From positions 99,664 through 163,663 of the forward strand of contig CAKRTS010000004.1 in NCBI GenBank assembly GCA_934402315.1: a stretch of 64,000 bases of DNA, written 5' to 3'. Made by a program: the position numbers and the translations under genes. Shown here in pieces: positions 43,208 through 52,613 of the stretch (position 1 is the stretch's first letter; every line of letters starts with the position of its first letter). The notes beneath the pieces are model-generated. The model had not been told where the DNA came from, ran no database searches, and worked only from the letters and a program-made list of their open reading frames with translations. Source of the stretch: an uncultured Acetatifactor sp. (GTDB lineage Bacteria; Bacillota; Clostridia; Lachnospirales; Lachnospiraceae).

Positions 43208-45262
43208 TCAATTTTCCATAAGTTTATTGCCCGCAGTCTCAAAATATCCTTCAAATATCTTATTCTTTGACGCATCATAAAACTCAATGTTCAGATCGGC
43301 AATGCCATTCTCCAGAAGGCTCAAATAGCGGAAGCCCTTCTCAATACTGTAATAGCTGTCTCCCGTCAGGTATACTCCGTCAGAGGTGCTGATCCTGTAA
43401 TATGCGATCTCTCTGTCCTTCTGCGGGGATAACTCCACTGTTGCAATTCCCGTAGCAGCGTTTACCGTGAGTGAGTACTCTCCAAGCTCCTTGTCACTGC
43501 TTCCGCCGGTTGCCATATAATTCATGACAATCTGCAGTTCTCCGCTCTGCTGGGACGGGTCAATCTCGCAGTCGTCGACAAACTCTGTATCATTATAGAA
43601 GCGGATAAATGCCTTATCGATACTCTCTGTCGCAAGCGCCAGATGGCGGATGCTCTTATCGATTGCTGTCCTCTCCCCGATCTGCTTTCCGTCGCACCAG
43701 AGTTCAAAGTGTGTGACTTCAACACTGAAATCATCCGGGATATAGACATTCAGCCGGAACTGCTCCTGCTCAATGATCGATTCCATGTAATAATACGCGC
43801 CACCTTCATACTCCGCCTCAACGTAGCTGTTGCCCTCGCCTCCCGCATTCAGGTCTGCACCGGCATCCTCAAGCAGCGCGGAAACGCCGCCGCAGGTAAG
43901 GCGGTCAAAGGAATACAACGCCTTGGTGTAATCGGCTAATGCAGAAAACATCTCATTCTGCAGCTCCTCGTAGTCCTCTTTCTCTGTAGTAAATTCCTCG
44001 TTTGTCAGTTCTCCCAGCTTATTCAGGCTCTCCGCGGCTGTCAGCGATTTTTCCGCCTTGTTTACCGCCTCGACCGCTGCGAGGTAAGCATTGCGCAGGG
44101 AGACATAATTTTCAAAGGTATCTGCCACCTGATCCGTCAGATCCTTCTGTGCATTCTCGCGCTCCAGTCTTGCATCCTCATATTCCAGAGCCGACTCATA
44201 CAGGGCATACGGCTCATCCTCTACATAGCGGATACCGGAGATCGCTCCCTTGAACCATTCCTTGGGAATTCTGATAAACAGGATTTTCTTCTTTCCCTGC
44301 CACGGCTCATCTATCTTCTGTAAAAAGGTTTCATATGCACTCTTAAACGCCTTCTTGTTCACCTTGGTTCCTGCGTATACCTGATTCACATAGCCCGAAA
44401 TATAATTCATCTTGCTTCCGTACTGCCCGTTCATCAGGTTATAGTTGGTGCGGAGGCTAATCAGCGCCGTGCTCTCAGCCATGCACACATCATAATAGCT
44501 CTGGTCGTGATCCAGCGTATACTGGGTCAGATCCTGCAGCTGCGTCCGTTCGATTTCCGCAGACACAAAAGGATTCTCAAAGCTGTAGCCCGTCGTCACA
44601 TCCATGCCGATCGCATCCGACAGTTTTTTCTTGCTCTGCTCATAGGAGCGTCTGTCAGTGGCTATCTTATTCTGCAGGGATGTGATATTGGTATTCAGAA
44701 TGTCAATATCGTTCTGGCTTGCCTCGCCAAGCTTCAGCTTCGCCTTGTCCTTGACAAGCTGTTCTTCAAACACCGCCAGCCGCTTTTCATTGAAGGTTAT
44801 CGATTCGTCCAGTACCACGGCATCCACAAACAGTGTGCTGACCTTCTCATATTCCTCCAGCACAACATCCGTCAGCTGGTGCTTCAATGAGTCGATCTCG
44901 CTCTGGATCTCAATCGGCTTGAACTGGAACTCATATGCCTCCGACAGATCCGGCTTCGTAGGAAACTTGAAGGATAGCAGAGGTGACCACCGGAAGGTGG
45001 ACATATTCTTCTGCTTCTCCCTGATCGACCGGTACGCCTGACTGAGAGATGCCTGCTTTACAGCAAGCTGGCTCTCTACCTTCTCGTAGGAGTCACTGTT
45101 TGCCACCGCAAGCTTTTTCGCCGTGGCGAGCGTCAGGGTCTTCGCTCCTGCCGCTGCACACTCCATGGGAGACAGGCTCCAGCCCGCCGAAAAAAGTACA
45201 CAGACTGCCAGAAGGAGCGTCACTGTTTTGTTTTTGATCCCTGTCAGTCCGGATTTCTTCAT
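43208..45262 (-). CDS. Secreted TolC-like coiled-coil protein
   Basis: The 684-aa protein has a signal peptide (Lys-rich start, a TLLLAVCVLFSAG core, cleavage after AAA near residue 39). Long coiled coils follow with features of outer-membrane-efflux proteins: LATAKKLAVANSDSYEKVESQLAVKQASLSQAY, KLGEASQNDIDILNTNITSLQNKI, and a second half DLTDQVADTFENYVSLRNAYLAAVEAV with KLGELTNEEFTTEKEDYEELQN. A C-terminal domain of about 220 aa has Ig-like strands. A TolC-type fold in a Gram-positive is unusual, since there is no outer membrane to form a barrel. Its start overlaps the MORN gene stop (TGATG). Confidence 0.75.
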   Translation of the reverse strand: MKKSGLTGIKNKTVTLLLAVCVLFSAGWSLSPMECAAAGAKTLTLATAKKLAVANSDSYEKVESQLAVKQASLSQAYRSIREKQKNMSTFRWSPLLSFKFPTKPDLSEAYEFQFKPIEIQSEIDSLKHQLTDVVLEEYEKVSTLFVDAVVLDESITFNEKRLAVFEEQLVKDKAKLKLGEASQNDIDILNTNITSLQNKIATDRRSYEQSKKKLSDAIGMDVTTGYSFENPFVSAEIERTQLQDLTQYTLDHDQSYYDVCMAESTALISLRTNYNLMNGQYGSKMNYISGYVNQVYAGTKVNKKAFKSAYETFLQKIDEPWQGKKKILFIRIPKEWFKGAISGIRYVEDEPYALYESALEYEDARLERENAQKDLTDQVADTFENYVSLRNAYLAAVEAVNKAEKSLTAAESLNKLGELTNEEFTTEKEDYEELQNEMFSALADYTKALYSFDRLTCGGVSALLEDAGADLNAGGEGNSYVEAEYEGGAYYYMESIIEQEQFRLNVYIPDDFSVEVTHFELWCDGKQIGERTAIDKSIRHLALATESIDKAFIRFYNDTEFVDDCEIDPSQQSGELQIVMNYMATGGSSDKELGEYSLTVNAATGIATVELSPQKDREIAYYRISTSDGVYLTGDSYYSIEKGFRYLSLLENGIADLNIEFYDASKNKIFEGYFETAGNKLMEN

Positions 45263-46482
45263 CAGGCTCCTCCTTCCGCCTCCGTAATACTGTAATAAGA
45301 AAATGTTCCCTGCTGTTCCTGGCTCACAAAGGTGTAGATCAGACCGCTTTTTTCAAAGGAGTAGAGATATACTTCCTGATCCCTGTCGTAATCTGTCACC
45401 TGGTAATAATCATCGTAAATACGCTGGGTTGTAACTCCCGCCGATATGCCGCCGGACAGCTGGCGGCTGCAAACTGCCTCAGGCATTGTAATCAGCGACT
45501 GCCCCTCATAATTTTCCGAACCGAAATACTTTTTCAGTTCTTCCACCGTGCGGAGCGCCTCTGTCCCGACAGAGAAGCTGTCTTTCAGCACATAGACCGT
45601 TTCCACCTTGATCGAGCCATCGAGTGCATTGGTATTCTGCATCCCCGCATAAACCGCATCAATGTCCTTCATGACAACCACAAAATTCTCATCATCCTCA
45701 TACAGGTCTCGTCTGCCGGTATATGCCTTCGACGCCTCCGAGGTCGTCTTTCCGAGAAAATCGCTGTAAACAATCTGATCCTTCGTGAAATTCCCCTGAA
45801 AGACTAAATTGTTGCTTCCGTCATACAGAGTGCCCTCTCCCTCCTTCATTCCCTGCGAAAACCCGCCGTTATACCAGAGAGAGCCGTTGTCCCTGTACAG
45901 TTTTCCAATCCCCTCATATATGTTATTGCTGAACTGGCCCTGATAATGCATAACACCATCATCGTAATACTGCGTGCCTGTTCCCTCATAGCAGTTCTTT
46001 TCAAACTGCCCCTGATACACCATGACTCCATCCCGGTTGTAAAGCTGACCGTTTCCTGTTACATATCCTTTCTCCACATCGCCTTCATAGGCAAGATAAC
46101 CGCCTTCCCCGGTAATCTGTACACGCCCCTCAGCAAAGCGCAGAAGCAGTGAATCGTAGCTGTACTTCTTGATCTCCGTCCCGCTGGTGCTGATTCCCTT
46201 AATCAGATTCAGATTAACCAGATAGATGAGACTCAGCGTCGTTATCACAACCGCTATCGCAAAGGCAAGCCGTTTGCTGACCAGCCAGCCGAAAACCTCG
46301 TAATAATCCTTCTTGTCTCTCGGCTTGACATTGAAGATCCGCGAGAAGAAGCCGCGAATCCCTGCAACGACTCTTGTTTTAATGAAGCTCCAGCTGGTCC
46401 ATAATTTGATTTTGGTAAATATGGGTGTTATCTTCGCCGTCAGCGACGCCCATAAAATCTGAAAAATGTTATTGCTTTTCAT
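45262..46482 (-). CDS. MORN-repeat transmembrane protein
   Basis: The 406-aa protein has an amphipathic N-terminus, a TM helix near 71-92 and four to five MORN repeats (about 131-225: YEGDVEKGYVTGNGQLY, YQGQFEKNCYEGTGTQYY and similar). A C-terminal domain (about 260-400) has alternating strands. MORN repeats act in membrane association or protein contacts. It sits between two other envelope genes and probably belongs to the same membrane complex. Confidence 0.85.
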   Translation of the reverse strand: MKSNNIFQILWASLTAKITPIFTKIKLWTSWSFIKTRVVAGIRGFFSRIFNVKPRDKKDYYEVFGWLVSKRLAFAIAVVITTLSLIYLVNLNLIKGISTSGTEIKKYSYDSLLLRFAEGRVQITGEGGYLAYEGDVEKGYVTGNGQLYNRDGVMVYQGQFEKNCYEGTGTQYYDDGVMHYQGQFSNNIYEGIGKLYRDNGSLWYNGGFSQGMKEGEGTLYDGSNNLVFQGNFTKDQIVYSDFLGKTTSEASKAYTGRRDLYEDDENFVVVMKDIDAVYAGMQNTNALDGSIKVETVYVLKDSFSVGTEALRTVEELKKYFGSENYEGQSLITMPEAVCSRQLSGGISAGVTTQRIYDDYYQVTDYDRDQEVYLYSFEKSGLIYTFVSQEQQGTFSYYSITEAEGGA

Positions 46483-46495
46483 TAAGCTTCATCCT

Positions 46496-48910
46496 CTAAT
46501 CATAATGCAATCCACAATCGACAGCTTCGCCATGCGCCTCATTCAGATGCTTCTCACAGGCAAACAGATACCACTTTGCAATCCGATCCTCAGGCAGCTC
46601 CCGCAGAAGCTCTGAGAAGGTGCTTCTCGCCAGATAAAAGTCATATTGATAGAACAGCTGCAATGCCTGCTCAAATTTCTCCTTCGCCTGAAGCTTTGCG
46701 ATACGCTCCCTGTTCGGGCACGCATCCAGCACCTCATACAGCTTCACGCTGCCGCCGTTCGCGTTCACATACCCGAGATAACGAGTATCCTTATCCTGAC
46801 ATCCGCTCTGCATAATCTCCTCTGTCACAACAACACGAAGCCCAAGCTTTCCGAGCCATGCAGCATATTCGTCCTGATGGAATTCCTCTCTGGTATCCAG
46901 AAACGGGAAGCACTGGGTATCCGTCCCTGCAACCCCGTAGATAAACTGTGAACGGAACAGAAAGACCGTCGCCGGTATTCCGCCCTGATACTGGTTTTCC
47001 GGGAAATCCCGGATCAGGTCGACAGCGAACTGAACCGTATCCCCTTTTGCGGAGGGGAACAGCAGCTTCAACACGGACAATCTGGCATCGCTCGATACCG
47101 TGATTCCTCCCTGCTCGCGCTGTCTTCTCTCAAGCACCTCCAGGAAACGGTTGCGGTTTGCAAGCGTTGCATCCCTGCCTGCGGGATCGACCTCAACGAT
47201 TGCCATATTGCCCGCAAGCTTTCTCTCATCGCCGCTCGCCACTTCCATAATGGAATTCTTTTCCAGGAGCTTTTCAATCTCCTTCGGTGCGAACCGGTAA
47301 TAAGCTTCAAAAATCTGGAGCTTGCTGTAATTCATCTTTTTCAGTGTTTTGTCTGTCTCATTGATGCTGTTCCACATGCTCTCCATGTCTTTGCCGTGCA
47401 CATCCGGGCGCTTGATATCCTGACTGCCACCGGCAACGCGGAGCATCACCTTCCTGAGCTTGCTGATGTCTCTGGACTGGGAAGTCAGAAAACCGATACC
47501 CAGCGCGCTAAGGATCACATAAGCCCCCAAACCGATCAAGCCGTCCCTGACCAGAACATCTCTCCATTCATACAGATCAAACTTCGTCGAGAGAACGCCG
47601 ATCAGCGCATAGCCATCCTGTGCCGCAGGCATACATCCGAGGAAATAGCTTCTGTCACCGCTTCTCACCTCTGCCGACTGGTATTTTTCTTCGTTGACCG
47701 CGCGGGTAGCCAGCTGCTGTGCCGCATCCGTATAGAGTTCTGCGATCGGGCGTCCGTTCCAGATGCCCGTGCCCGCAAGTATTGTTCCATCGCTTACCCG
47801 TACCAGACAAGCCTCCCGGAAATAGGCAGATACACCGTTTCCGTAGACAAGCTTTCTCATCTCATAAAACTGTTTATAATAGGCTTCCGAGGTATAATAC
47901 TCCTGCATATCCGCCGGAACCGCCATCTGGAAGACCTCGTTGTCAGCCATTCCCTTCAGATACACCTCTGACAGTTCCCTGCATTTATCCGCCTCTTTCC
48001 TGTAATCCATGCGGAAGACAAACAGGACATTGCCCGCAACAAGGATCAGCAGCACGGCTTCCATCGCCGCGATCATACAGATCATCCGGTTCTTTTTCTG
48101 CAGCATACTCTCTGCGACAACCAGAACCAGAAGGCCGGAAAACAGGATGATTACATACCGGAACACCAGCTCCATATGGCTTCCGAGGTACTGCTTTACC
48201 GTATAGTGTCTTTCAAGGAACTGCCCGATGCTCTCCGCATCCTGCGCAAAATTTTCCGCTCCCGAGCCATCATCCAGATAAAGGAGCATCTTTCCTCTCT
48301 GGTATCTCGCCTGCAGGATCGTCCTTCCCTCAGATGCCGCCGTCATTGTGACCTCTTCGGCGCTCATCGGCTCCAGTGTCCCGTCATCCTCTGCAGTCTT
48401 TCCGCTCTCCTCCTTCGGCACGCGGTATACGGATGCGCTTGTACCGTTTCCGTCCACAACAGTCAGGTAATAACCTCCGTCATCGGCGCTGAACCCTGTC
48501 AGCCTGCCATCTCCCTCAAACCGGATCGGTGCACTGTGTGAAATCCACGCAAGCTCCTGCGTATACTCTGCAATCCGATACTGACTTTTCGATACGCCAT
48601 CCTCTGTGTACTGCCCTTCCATCAGAACCGACAGATCCTGTCCTGCAAGGATACCGGCGCACCGATACCCCTCTGCGGCGCCGTCCGCCTCCACGATTGC
48701 AGTCACATTGTCATTTGCATCGATACGGTACAGCTTTGATGCCCCATCCGAATTGTCTGTAACATACAGAGCCGATTCCGTCTGTGCCATATGTGTATCT
48801 GACGCATACCCTGTCGGATTCCGGTAGCCGAGGCTGCAGTCTGTAATGCCGATAATCAATAGCATTGCGATCCAGATGCAGTTGATGATAACACCTACTT
48901 TTTTCTTCAT
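46496..48910 (-). CDS. Multi-TM sensor with degenerate adenylate-cyclase domain
   Basis: The 804-aa protein has TM1 at about 8-27, an extracytoplasmic beta-propeller-like region (about 30-245), TM2 and TM3 (about 250-300), and a Cache-like sensor region (about 305-450). A fourth TM and HAMP-like linker follow (about 450-510). The RFAPKEIEKLLEKNSIMEV segment of HAMP-linked class III cyclases comes next. The cyclase domain (about 545-745) ends with a canonical YLGYVNANGGSVKLYEVLDA. Its metal-binding Asp motif reads MAIVEVDPAG instead of the usual LFSDIRGFT, so it is most likely inactive. A TPR-like tail follows (KEKFEQALQLFYQYDFYLARSTFSELL). It may transmit a signal to the particle. Confidence 0.8.
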   Translation of the reverse strand: MKKKVGVIINCIWIAMLLIIGITDCSLGYRNPTGYASDTHMAQTESALYVTDNSDGASKLYRIDANDNVTAIVEADGAAEGYRCAGILAGQDLSVLMEGQYTEDGVSKSQYRIAEYTQELAWISHSAPIRFEGDGRLTGFSADDGGYYLTVVDGNGTSASVYRVPKEESGKTAEDDGTLEPMSAEEVTMTAASEGRTILQARYQRGKMLLYLDDGSGAENFAQDAESIGQFLERHYTVKQYLGSHMELVFRYVIILFSGLLVLVVAESMLQKKNRMICMIAAMEAVLLILVAGNVLFVFRMDYRKEADKCRELSEVYLKGMADNEVFQMAVPADMQEYYTSEAYYKQFYEMRKLVYGNGVSAYFREACLVRVSDGTILAGTGIWNGRPIAELYTDAAQQLATRAVNEEKYQSAEVRSGDRSYFLGCMPAAQDGYALIGVLSTKFDLYEWRDVLVRDGLIGLGAYVILSALGIGFLTSQSRDISKLRKVMLRVAGGSQDIKRPDVHGKDMESMWNSINETDKTLKKMNYSKLQIFEAYYRFAPKEIEKLLEKNSIMEVASGDERKLAGNMAIVEVDPAGRDATLANRNRFLEVLERRQREQGGITVSSDARLSVLKLLFPSAKGDTVQFAVDLIRDFPENQYQGGIPATVFLFRSQFIYGVAGTDTQCFPFLDTREEFHQDEYAAWLGKLGLRVVVTEEIMQSGCQDKDTRYLGYVNANGGSVKLYEVLDACPNRERIAKLQAKEKFEQALQLFYQYDFYLARSTFSELLRELPEDRIAKWYLFACEKHLNEAHGEAVDCGLHYD

Positions 48911-48930
48911 ATATCTAAAATCTCCAATGT

Positions 48931-49779
48931 CTATTTGTATCTCAGATTCTCTGTACCGATCACCTTAAAGCTGTTTGTAAACAGCCGCAGCCATGGCGCA
49001 TCGCCGAAAATCAGCTGTGCCAGAAATGTCACCGCCACGGTCAATGCCAGAAAGACACATATAATAAGAAGAATCCGAAACAGTGTGTCTCTGTATGCCG
49101 TTATCCAGGCAGACAATCTGGCGCGAATTCCTCTCTTTTCCTTCGAGACCGCAGCAATTCTGATGTCCTTATATAACTCGCTAAATTCGCTGTAGCTTCT
49201 TTTCTCTATTTTCTTTTTCAGTAACGTGTAGCTCACCGCTTTCTGCGGTGCCTTCGGTCTCAAAAGTGCAAGCAGTATTCTGGCACACTGTACGGCACAT
49301 TCCTTCTCCGTGATCTTCGGATCGATCTCTGCAAGGTCGATCTGATAGCTCAGGAAAATAGAATCATCCTTCGCCAGATGGATCTGATTCTGCTGTAACA
49401 TAAGGTACAACAGGGGATAAGGAATCCCTTCCATCATGCACGCGAGGATCAGATGGATGCAGATGTCCTCACACTTTGAAAGTGGGAAGCGGTCTCCCGC
49501 ATAAAATGCCGTCAGCGGGCGTTCTGTTTTATAAGGAAAAACCATGCAGAAATCGCCATTCCATGAAAAGCTTGCCACGCAGGCTCTCTTTCTGTCCTCT
49601 CCGCTGTGTTCAAAGGCCTCGAGAACCTGCTTGACAATCTTGTGATCTTTAATTAATAACAACGTATACAGGCTGCCTGCATCCGAATTCAAATCCCTGC
49701 AGACAAGCACATCATTCGCCGCATTTTTCCGCACAATACGAACAGTATTCAGTTGCATTCCATGGGATTCATAAATCAT
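48931..49779 (-). CDS. TM protein with possible pseudokinase-like cytoplasmic domain
   Basis: The 282-aa protein has a cytoplasmic N-terminal domain of about 200 aa and one TM helix near the C-terminus (about 236-258), ending in a short extracytoplasmic tail. Segments ACVASFSWNGDFCMVFPYKTE and QQNQIHLAKDDSIFLSYQIDL look like the hinge and catalytic-loop region of kinase folds without the catalytic Asp. The layout resembles EssB-type membrane pseudokinases. This is a pattern-based guess; no motif is decisive. Confidence 0.6.
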   Translation of the reverse strand: MIYESHGMQLNTVRIVRKNAANDVLVCRDLNSDAGSLYTLLLIKDHKIVKQVLEAFEHSGEDRKRACVASFSWNGDFCMVFPYKTERPLTAFYAGDRFPLSKCEDICIHLILACMMEGIPYPLLYLMLQQNQIHLAKDDSIFLSYQIDLAEIDPKITEKECAVQCARILLALLRPKAPQKAVSYTLLKKKIEKRSYSEFSELYKDIRIAAVSKEKRGIRARLSAWITAYRDTLFRILLIICVFLALTVAVTFLAQLIFGDAPWLRLFTNSFKVIGTENLRYK

Positions 49780-49811
49780 CTCGGTTATGCGTACTCCTTA
49801 TCTGCCTAAGA

Positions 49812-51620
49812 TTACTTTTTATCCGTATCATCCGCCGCCTTCTTCTTGACGATTGCATAGGCATAGGTACAGATCACTGGCATATCCACGCAGTAAATTC
49901 TGATCTCGTAAACGCCTTCCTTGCTGGGCGCTGTATAAACGCCTTCCGCCGTGATCTCACCACTGCCCGGCTCTGTCAGCTCATAGGCGATGGTATAGCT
50001 GTCCATATTGGTACACTTTACTTCAAAGTAATAGCTCTCCTTCGCTCCGAGAACCACAGTCGGGGTCACAGCCGCAATGCTTCTGTCACTGTAGTCCTCT
50101 TTCAGCCCGAGATCATTGCCTGCCGGGAATTTCATTGCCACCCAGCGGTATGTCAGCACGAGATAGTCAACATTCTGGAGCAGCTTTGCAGCCACCATAA
50201 AGCTGCCCTTGTCATTCATCACCTTCACGGCTGTCTCCACGTTGACATTCGTTCGGGAAGTGTTTTCAAACAGCTCCGGGTTTCCATAAATGGTATTCTT
50301 TGCGCCGACGCCGAGCGCTGCGTCCTCCGCTATGTACTCATAACCGATGTCTACATATACATTTCCCTTGCCAAGACCATGGATGATCTCGCCCGAGTAG
50401 CAGACATCCCCCTTCTTCGCCGCATTTCCGAGAGGGATCTCCAGAGTTCCGGTAGCGATCTGCGGCTCCGCGCTGACATCCCTGTCCGCACTCTGAACCT
50501 TGGCCGTTCCCGTCTCGCCGTTCTTCTGCACACTTTCCAGTTCGTTCTCACGCAGGAAGTATGACAGATACTCGTGTCTCTTTGCGTGCTGCGCAGGCGA
50601 AGCAATATATTTTTTAACATGATTCTCTATGACTTCTTCGATCAGATATGCACTGTCGGTGCGCACCAGTTTCAGATCTGCCAGACGGATATAATCCTCC
50701 ACGCCGCTCATGCTCTGCATCTCAAGGCTGACACGTCCGATCTCGCGGTTCACAAGCTCTCTCGGCGTCAGATCCCCGATCATCACCTTCAGGGAAAGTG
50801 CAGACATCACGGGCGCTTCCGCTCCGTTTACCGTTGCGTAGGCGCTGTCACTTTTCAACACAACATCCGTGTCCACCAGTGAGACATCCTGAACCGTCAT
50901 CCAGTATTCCTTCGTCACCGACTCGCCCTGCTCCAGCGCAATGTCCGTGAGTGCAATCTCTATCTCATGTCCACCGTCCGGCGTGCGGAATGCCGGTGTC
51001 TGAAGAACACCGTGATAGGTGAGCGTCTTTTTGTCCGCAGACAGCTTCTGCACCTTCGCAAGCACTCTCACCTGCTTTCCCCTGCAGACGGTCGCCGGAA
51101 GGATTGCCTCGACAAGATAATCCTCCGTCTCCAGCAGTGTTCCCTTCACCAGAAATTCGGATTCCAGTTCAAAGCCGCCCTCTGCATCCGCACTGTCCAT
51201 CAAAAACAGCTGATATTCCTCGCTGATACGGTTGAATTCGTATTCCTTGTCAGCATTCTGGCTGTTCAGGGCATAAACGGTATGTACATCCTTCTCCTGA
51301 TACCGGAGGCAGAGGCTTGCCCGGTTTGTCCTCAGCTGGTCAAAGCCCTCGATGGAAGACAGTTTTTTCACCACAGAAGATTCAATGACAATTTCTCTTC
51401 CGAGTCCGTCTATCGCCGCACCGCTCTCCACGAGAAGCGAAAGGTCATCGAGACTGAACACTCCGCATCCGCAGATAATTCCCGCCCCATACATCATATT
51501 ATTCAGGAATCTTCTCTTGTTATTAAAATAGTTCTGCTCGGCCTGAAAATCAGCACTTGTCAGCATTTTCCCCGGGTAATAACGATTTCGTTCAAACGGA
51601 TAAATTTGGTTATTATTCAT
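49812..51620 (-). CDS. Conserved eCIS-associated protein (FERNRYYPGK-type)
   Basis: The 602-aa protein opens with FERNRYYPGKMLTSADFQAEQ and NKRRFLNNMMYGAGIICGCGV, features also seen in proteins encoded at eCIS loci. The body is beta-rich with an Ig-like C-terminal domain (about 505-590: TPTVVLGAKESYYFEVKCTNMDSYT). There is no signal peptide. It is the first gene of the array, with a sigma-A promoter at 51742-51770. The start MNNNQ at 51620 fits AGGAAGG upstream. In the absence of a fibre gene it is one candidate for a surface or adapter protein. Confidence 0.75.
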   Translation of the reverse strand: MNNNQIYPFERNRYYPGKMLTSADFQAEQNYFNNKRRFLNNMMYGAGIICGCGVFSLDDLSLLVESGAAIDGLGREIVIESSVVKKLSSIEGFDQLRTNRASLCLRYQEKDVHTVYALNSQNADKEYEFNRISEEYQLFLMDSADAEGGFELESEFLVKGTLLETEDYLVEAILPATVCRGKQVRVLAKVQKLSADKKTLTYHGVLQTPAFRTPDGGHEIEIALTDIALEQGESVTKEYWMTVQDVSLVDTDVVLKSDSAYATVNGAEAPVMSALSLKVMIGDLTPRELVNREIGRVSLEMQSMSGVEDYIRLADLKLVRTDSAYLIEEVIENHVKKYIASPAQHAKRHEYLSYFLRENELESVQKNGETGTAKVQSADRDVSAEPQIATGTLEIPLGNAAKKGDVCYSGEIIHGLGKGNVYVDIGYEYIAEDAALGVGAKNTIYGNPELFENTSRTNVNVETAVKVMNDKGSFMVAAKLLQNVDYLVLTYRWVAMKFPAGNDLGLKEDYSDRSIAAVTPTVVLGAKESYYFEVKCTNMDSYTIAYELTEPGSGEITAEGVYTAPSKEGVYEIRIYCVDMPVICTYAYAIVKKKAADDTDKK

Positions 51621-51741
51621 ATTTGCCTTCCTCATGTGCTCATATTTTTGGTAGATTTTTTAGAAACAGTTTTGTGCCATATTTTACAAATTGTAACATA
51701 TTTTTCTGTCTTTGAGAAGACTAAAGTTATCGGCAAGTAAA

Positions 51742-51770
51742 ATTATAGCGTAAAAAGTACCCCCTTACAA
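51742..51770 (-). promoter_or_regulatory. Sigma-A promoter of the eCIS array
   Basis: TTGTAA (51770-51765) and TATAAT (51747-51742) are separated by exactly 17 nt on the minus strand, about 120 nt upstream of the first array gene. The long leader may hold further control. No other promoter as good was seen within the array. Confidence 0.75.
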
Positions 51771-51822
51771 TAGGCTTTGCACGAATCGACCATAATTCCG
51801 CACGAAACGACACGACGCCACT

Positions 51823-52524
51823 TTAGTCAAACAGAATTTCCTCAACCGTCACAAAAGTATAGCCCTCCTCCATCAATTCATCGATCGCGCGCAGCGCCGC
51901 AGTCACGGAGGTTTCGTAATAATCATGCATCAGAATGATGTCATTCTCCTCGGTTTTGCTGACGATCTTCTTGGTAATGCAGGCGACATTTTTTGAGCAC
52001 CAGTCAAGCGGATCAACATTCCAGAGCACCGGAAACATATTCAGCTCCTTCTCAAAGCTTTTGTCCCACGAGCCATAAGGAGGACGTACATATTGTACCT
52101 CCTCCCCTGTGATTTCCTCAATGATCTCGTTCGTCCGTATCAGTTCTTCCCGAAATATCTCCCGGTTTCTCTCCGTGAGCTGGATATGACTGTAGGTGTG
52201 GTTGCCGATCAGATGTCCCTCCTCCTGCATGCGCTTTATGATCTCCGGATTCGCCTCGGCATGCTCTCCCGTCACAAAAAAGGTGGCGTGGATCCCCCTC
52301 TCCTTCAGCCCGTCCAGAAGCTGTGCCGTGTAGGATGGATGCGGGCCATCGTCGAAGGTAATCGCAATCTTGCGGATCTCCGCTTCCTTCTCAGGCTCCC
52401 TGTCCGCTTCTATTTCTGCCGTCCCATCCACCGCGATCAGCTGTCCACGGCTCTCACACACCCCCAAAAACAGCAATCCCGCCATAATATCAAAGACTAA
52501 AAATGCCGTTGCCATTTTTCTCAT
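51823..52524 (-). CDS. Polysaccharide deacetylase (NodB family)
   Basis: The 233-aa protein has an N-terminal TM/signal region (about 5-25) and a NodB domain with ITFDDGPHPSYT, NHTYSHIQ (metal-binding His-x3-His) and RPPYGSWD motifs. It would remove N-acetyl groups from peptidoglycan or another surface polymer. It lies upstream of the array promoter and so is not part of the array transcript. Confidence 0.92.
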   Translation of the reverse strand: MRKMATAFLVFDIMAGLLFLGVCESRGQLIAVDGTAEIEADREPEKEAEIRKIAITFDDGPHPSYTAQLLDGLKERGIHATFFVTGEHAEANPEIIKRMQEEGHLIGNHTYSHIQLTERNREIFREELIRTNEIIEEITGEEVQYVRPPYGSWDKSFEKELNMFPVLWNVDPLDWCSKNVACITKKIVSKTEENDIILMHDYYETSVTAALRAIDELMEEGYTFVTVEEILFD

Positions 52525-52613
52525 AGCCCGATCCCGACTTCTCTATCTTTCCTATAATATATGAGCGTCCAAGAATTTGATGCACCTACCCTCATCCATT
52601 CTTTCGCAGGCAC

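Noticed and set aside
43208..45262. True outer-membrane efflux channel and Gram-negative host
   Set aside because: CsoR/CopA, DUF4250, AGGAGG sites and the gene set point to Clostridia; only the coiled-coil pattern is TolC-like.
1982..51620. Prophage or type VI secretion cluster
   Set aside because: No capsid, terminase, portal or integrase genes and no TssJLM membrane complex; the Afp15-like ATPases, DUF4255 cap and CIS_tube adaptors fit an eCIS.
52525..52613. Promoter for the deacetylase gene
   Set aside because: A weak TATTAT is present but no -35 with proper spacing.
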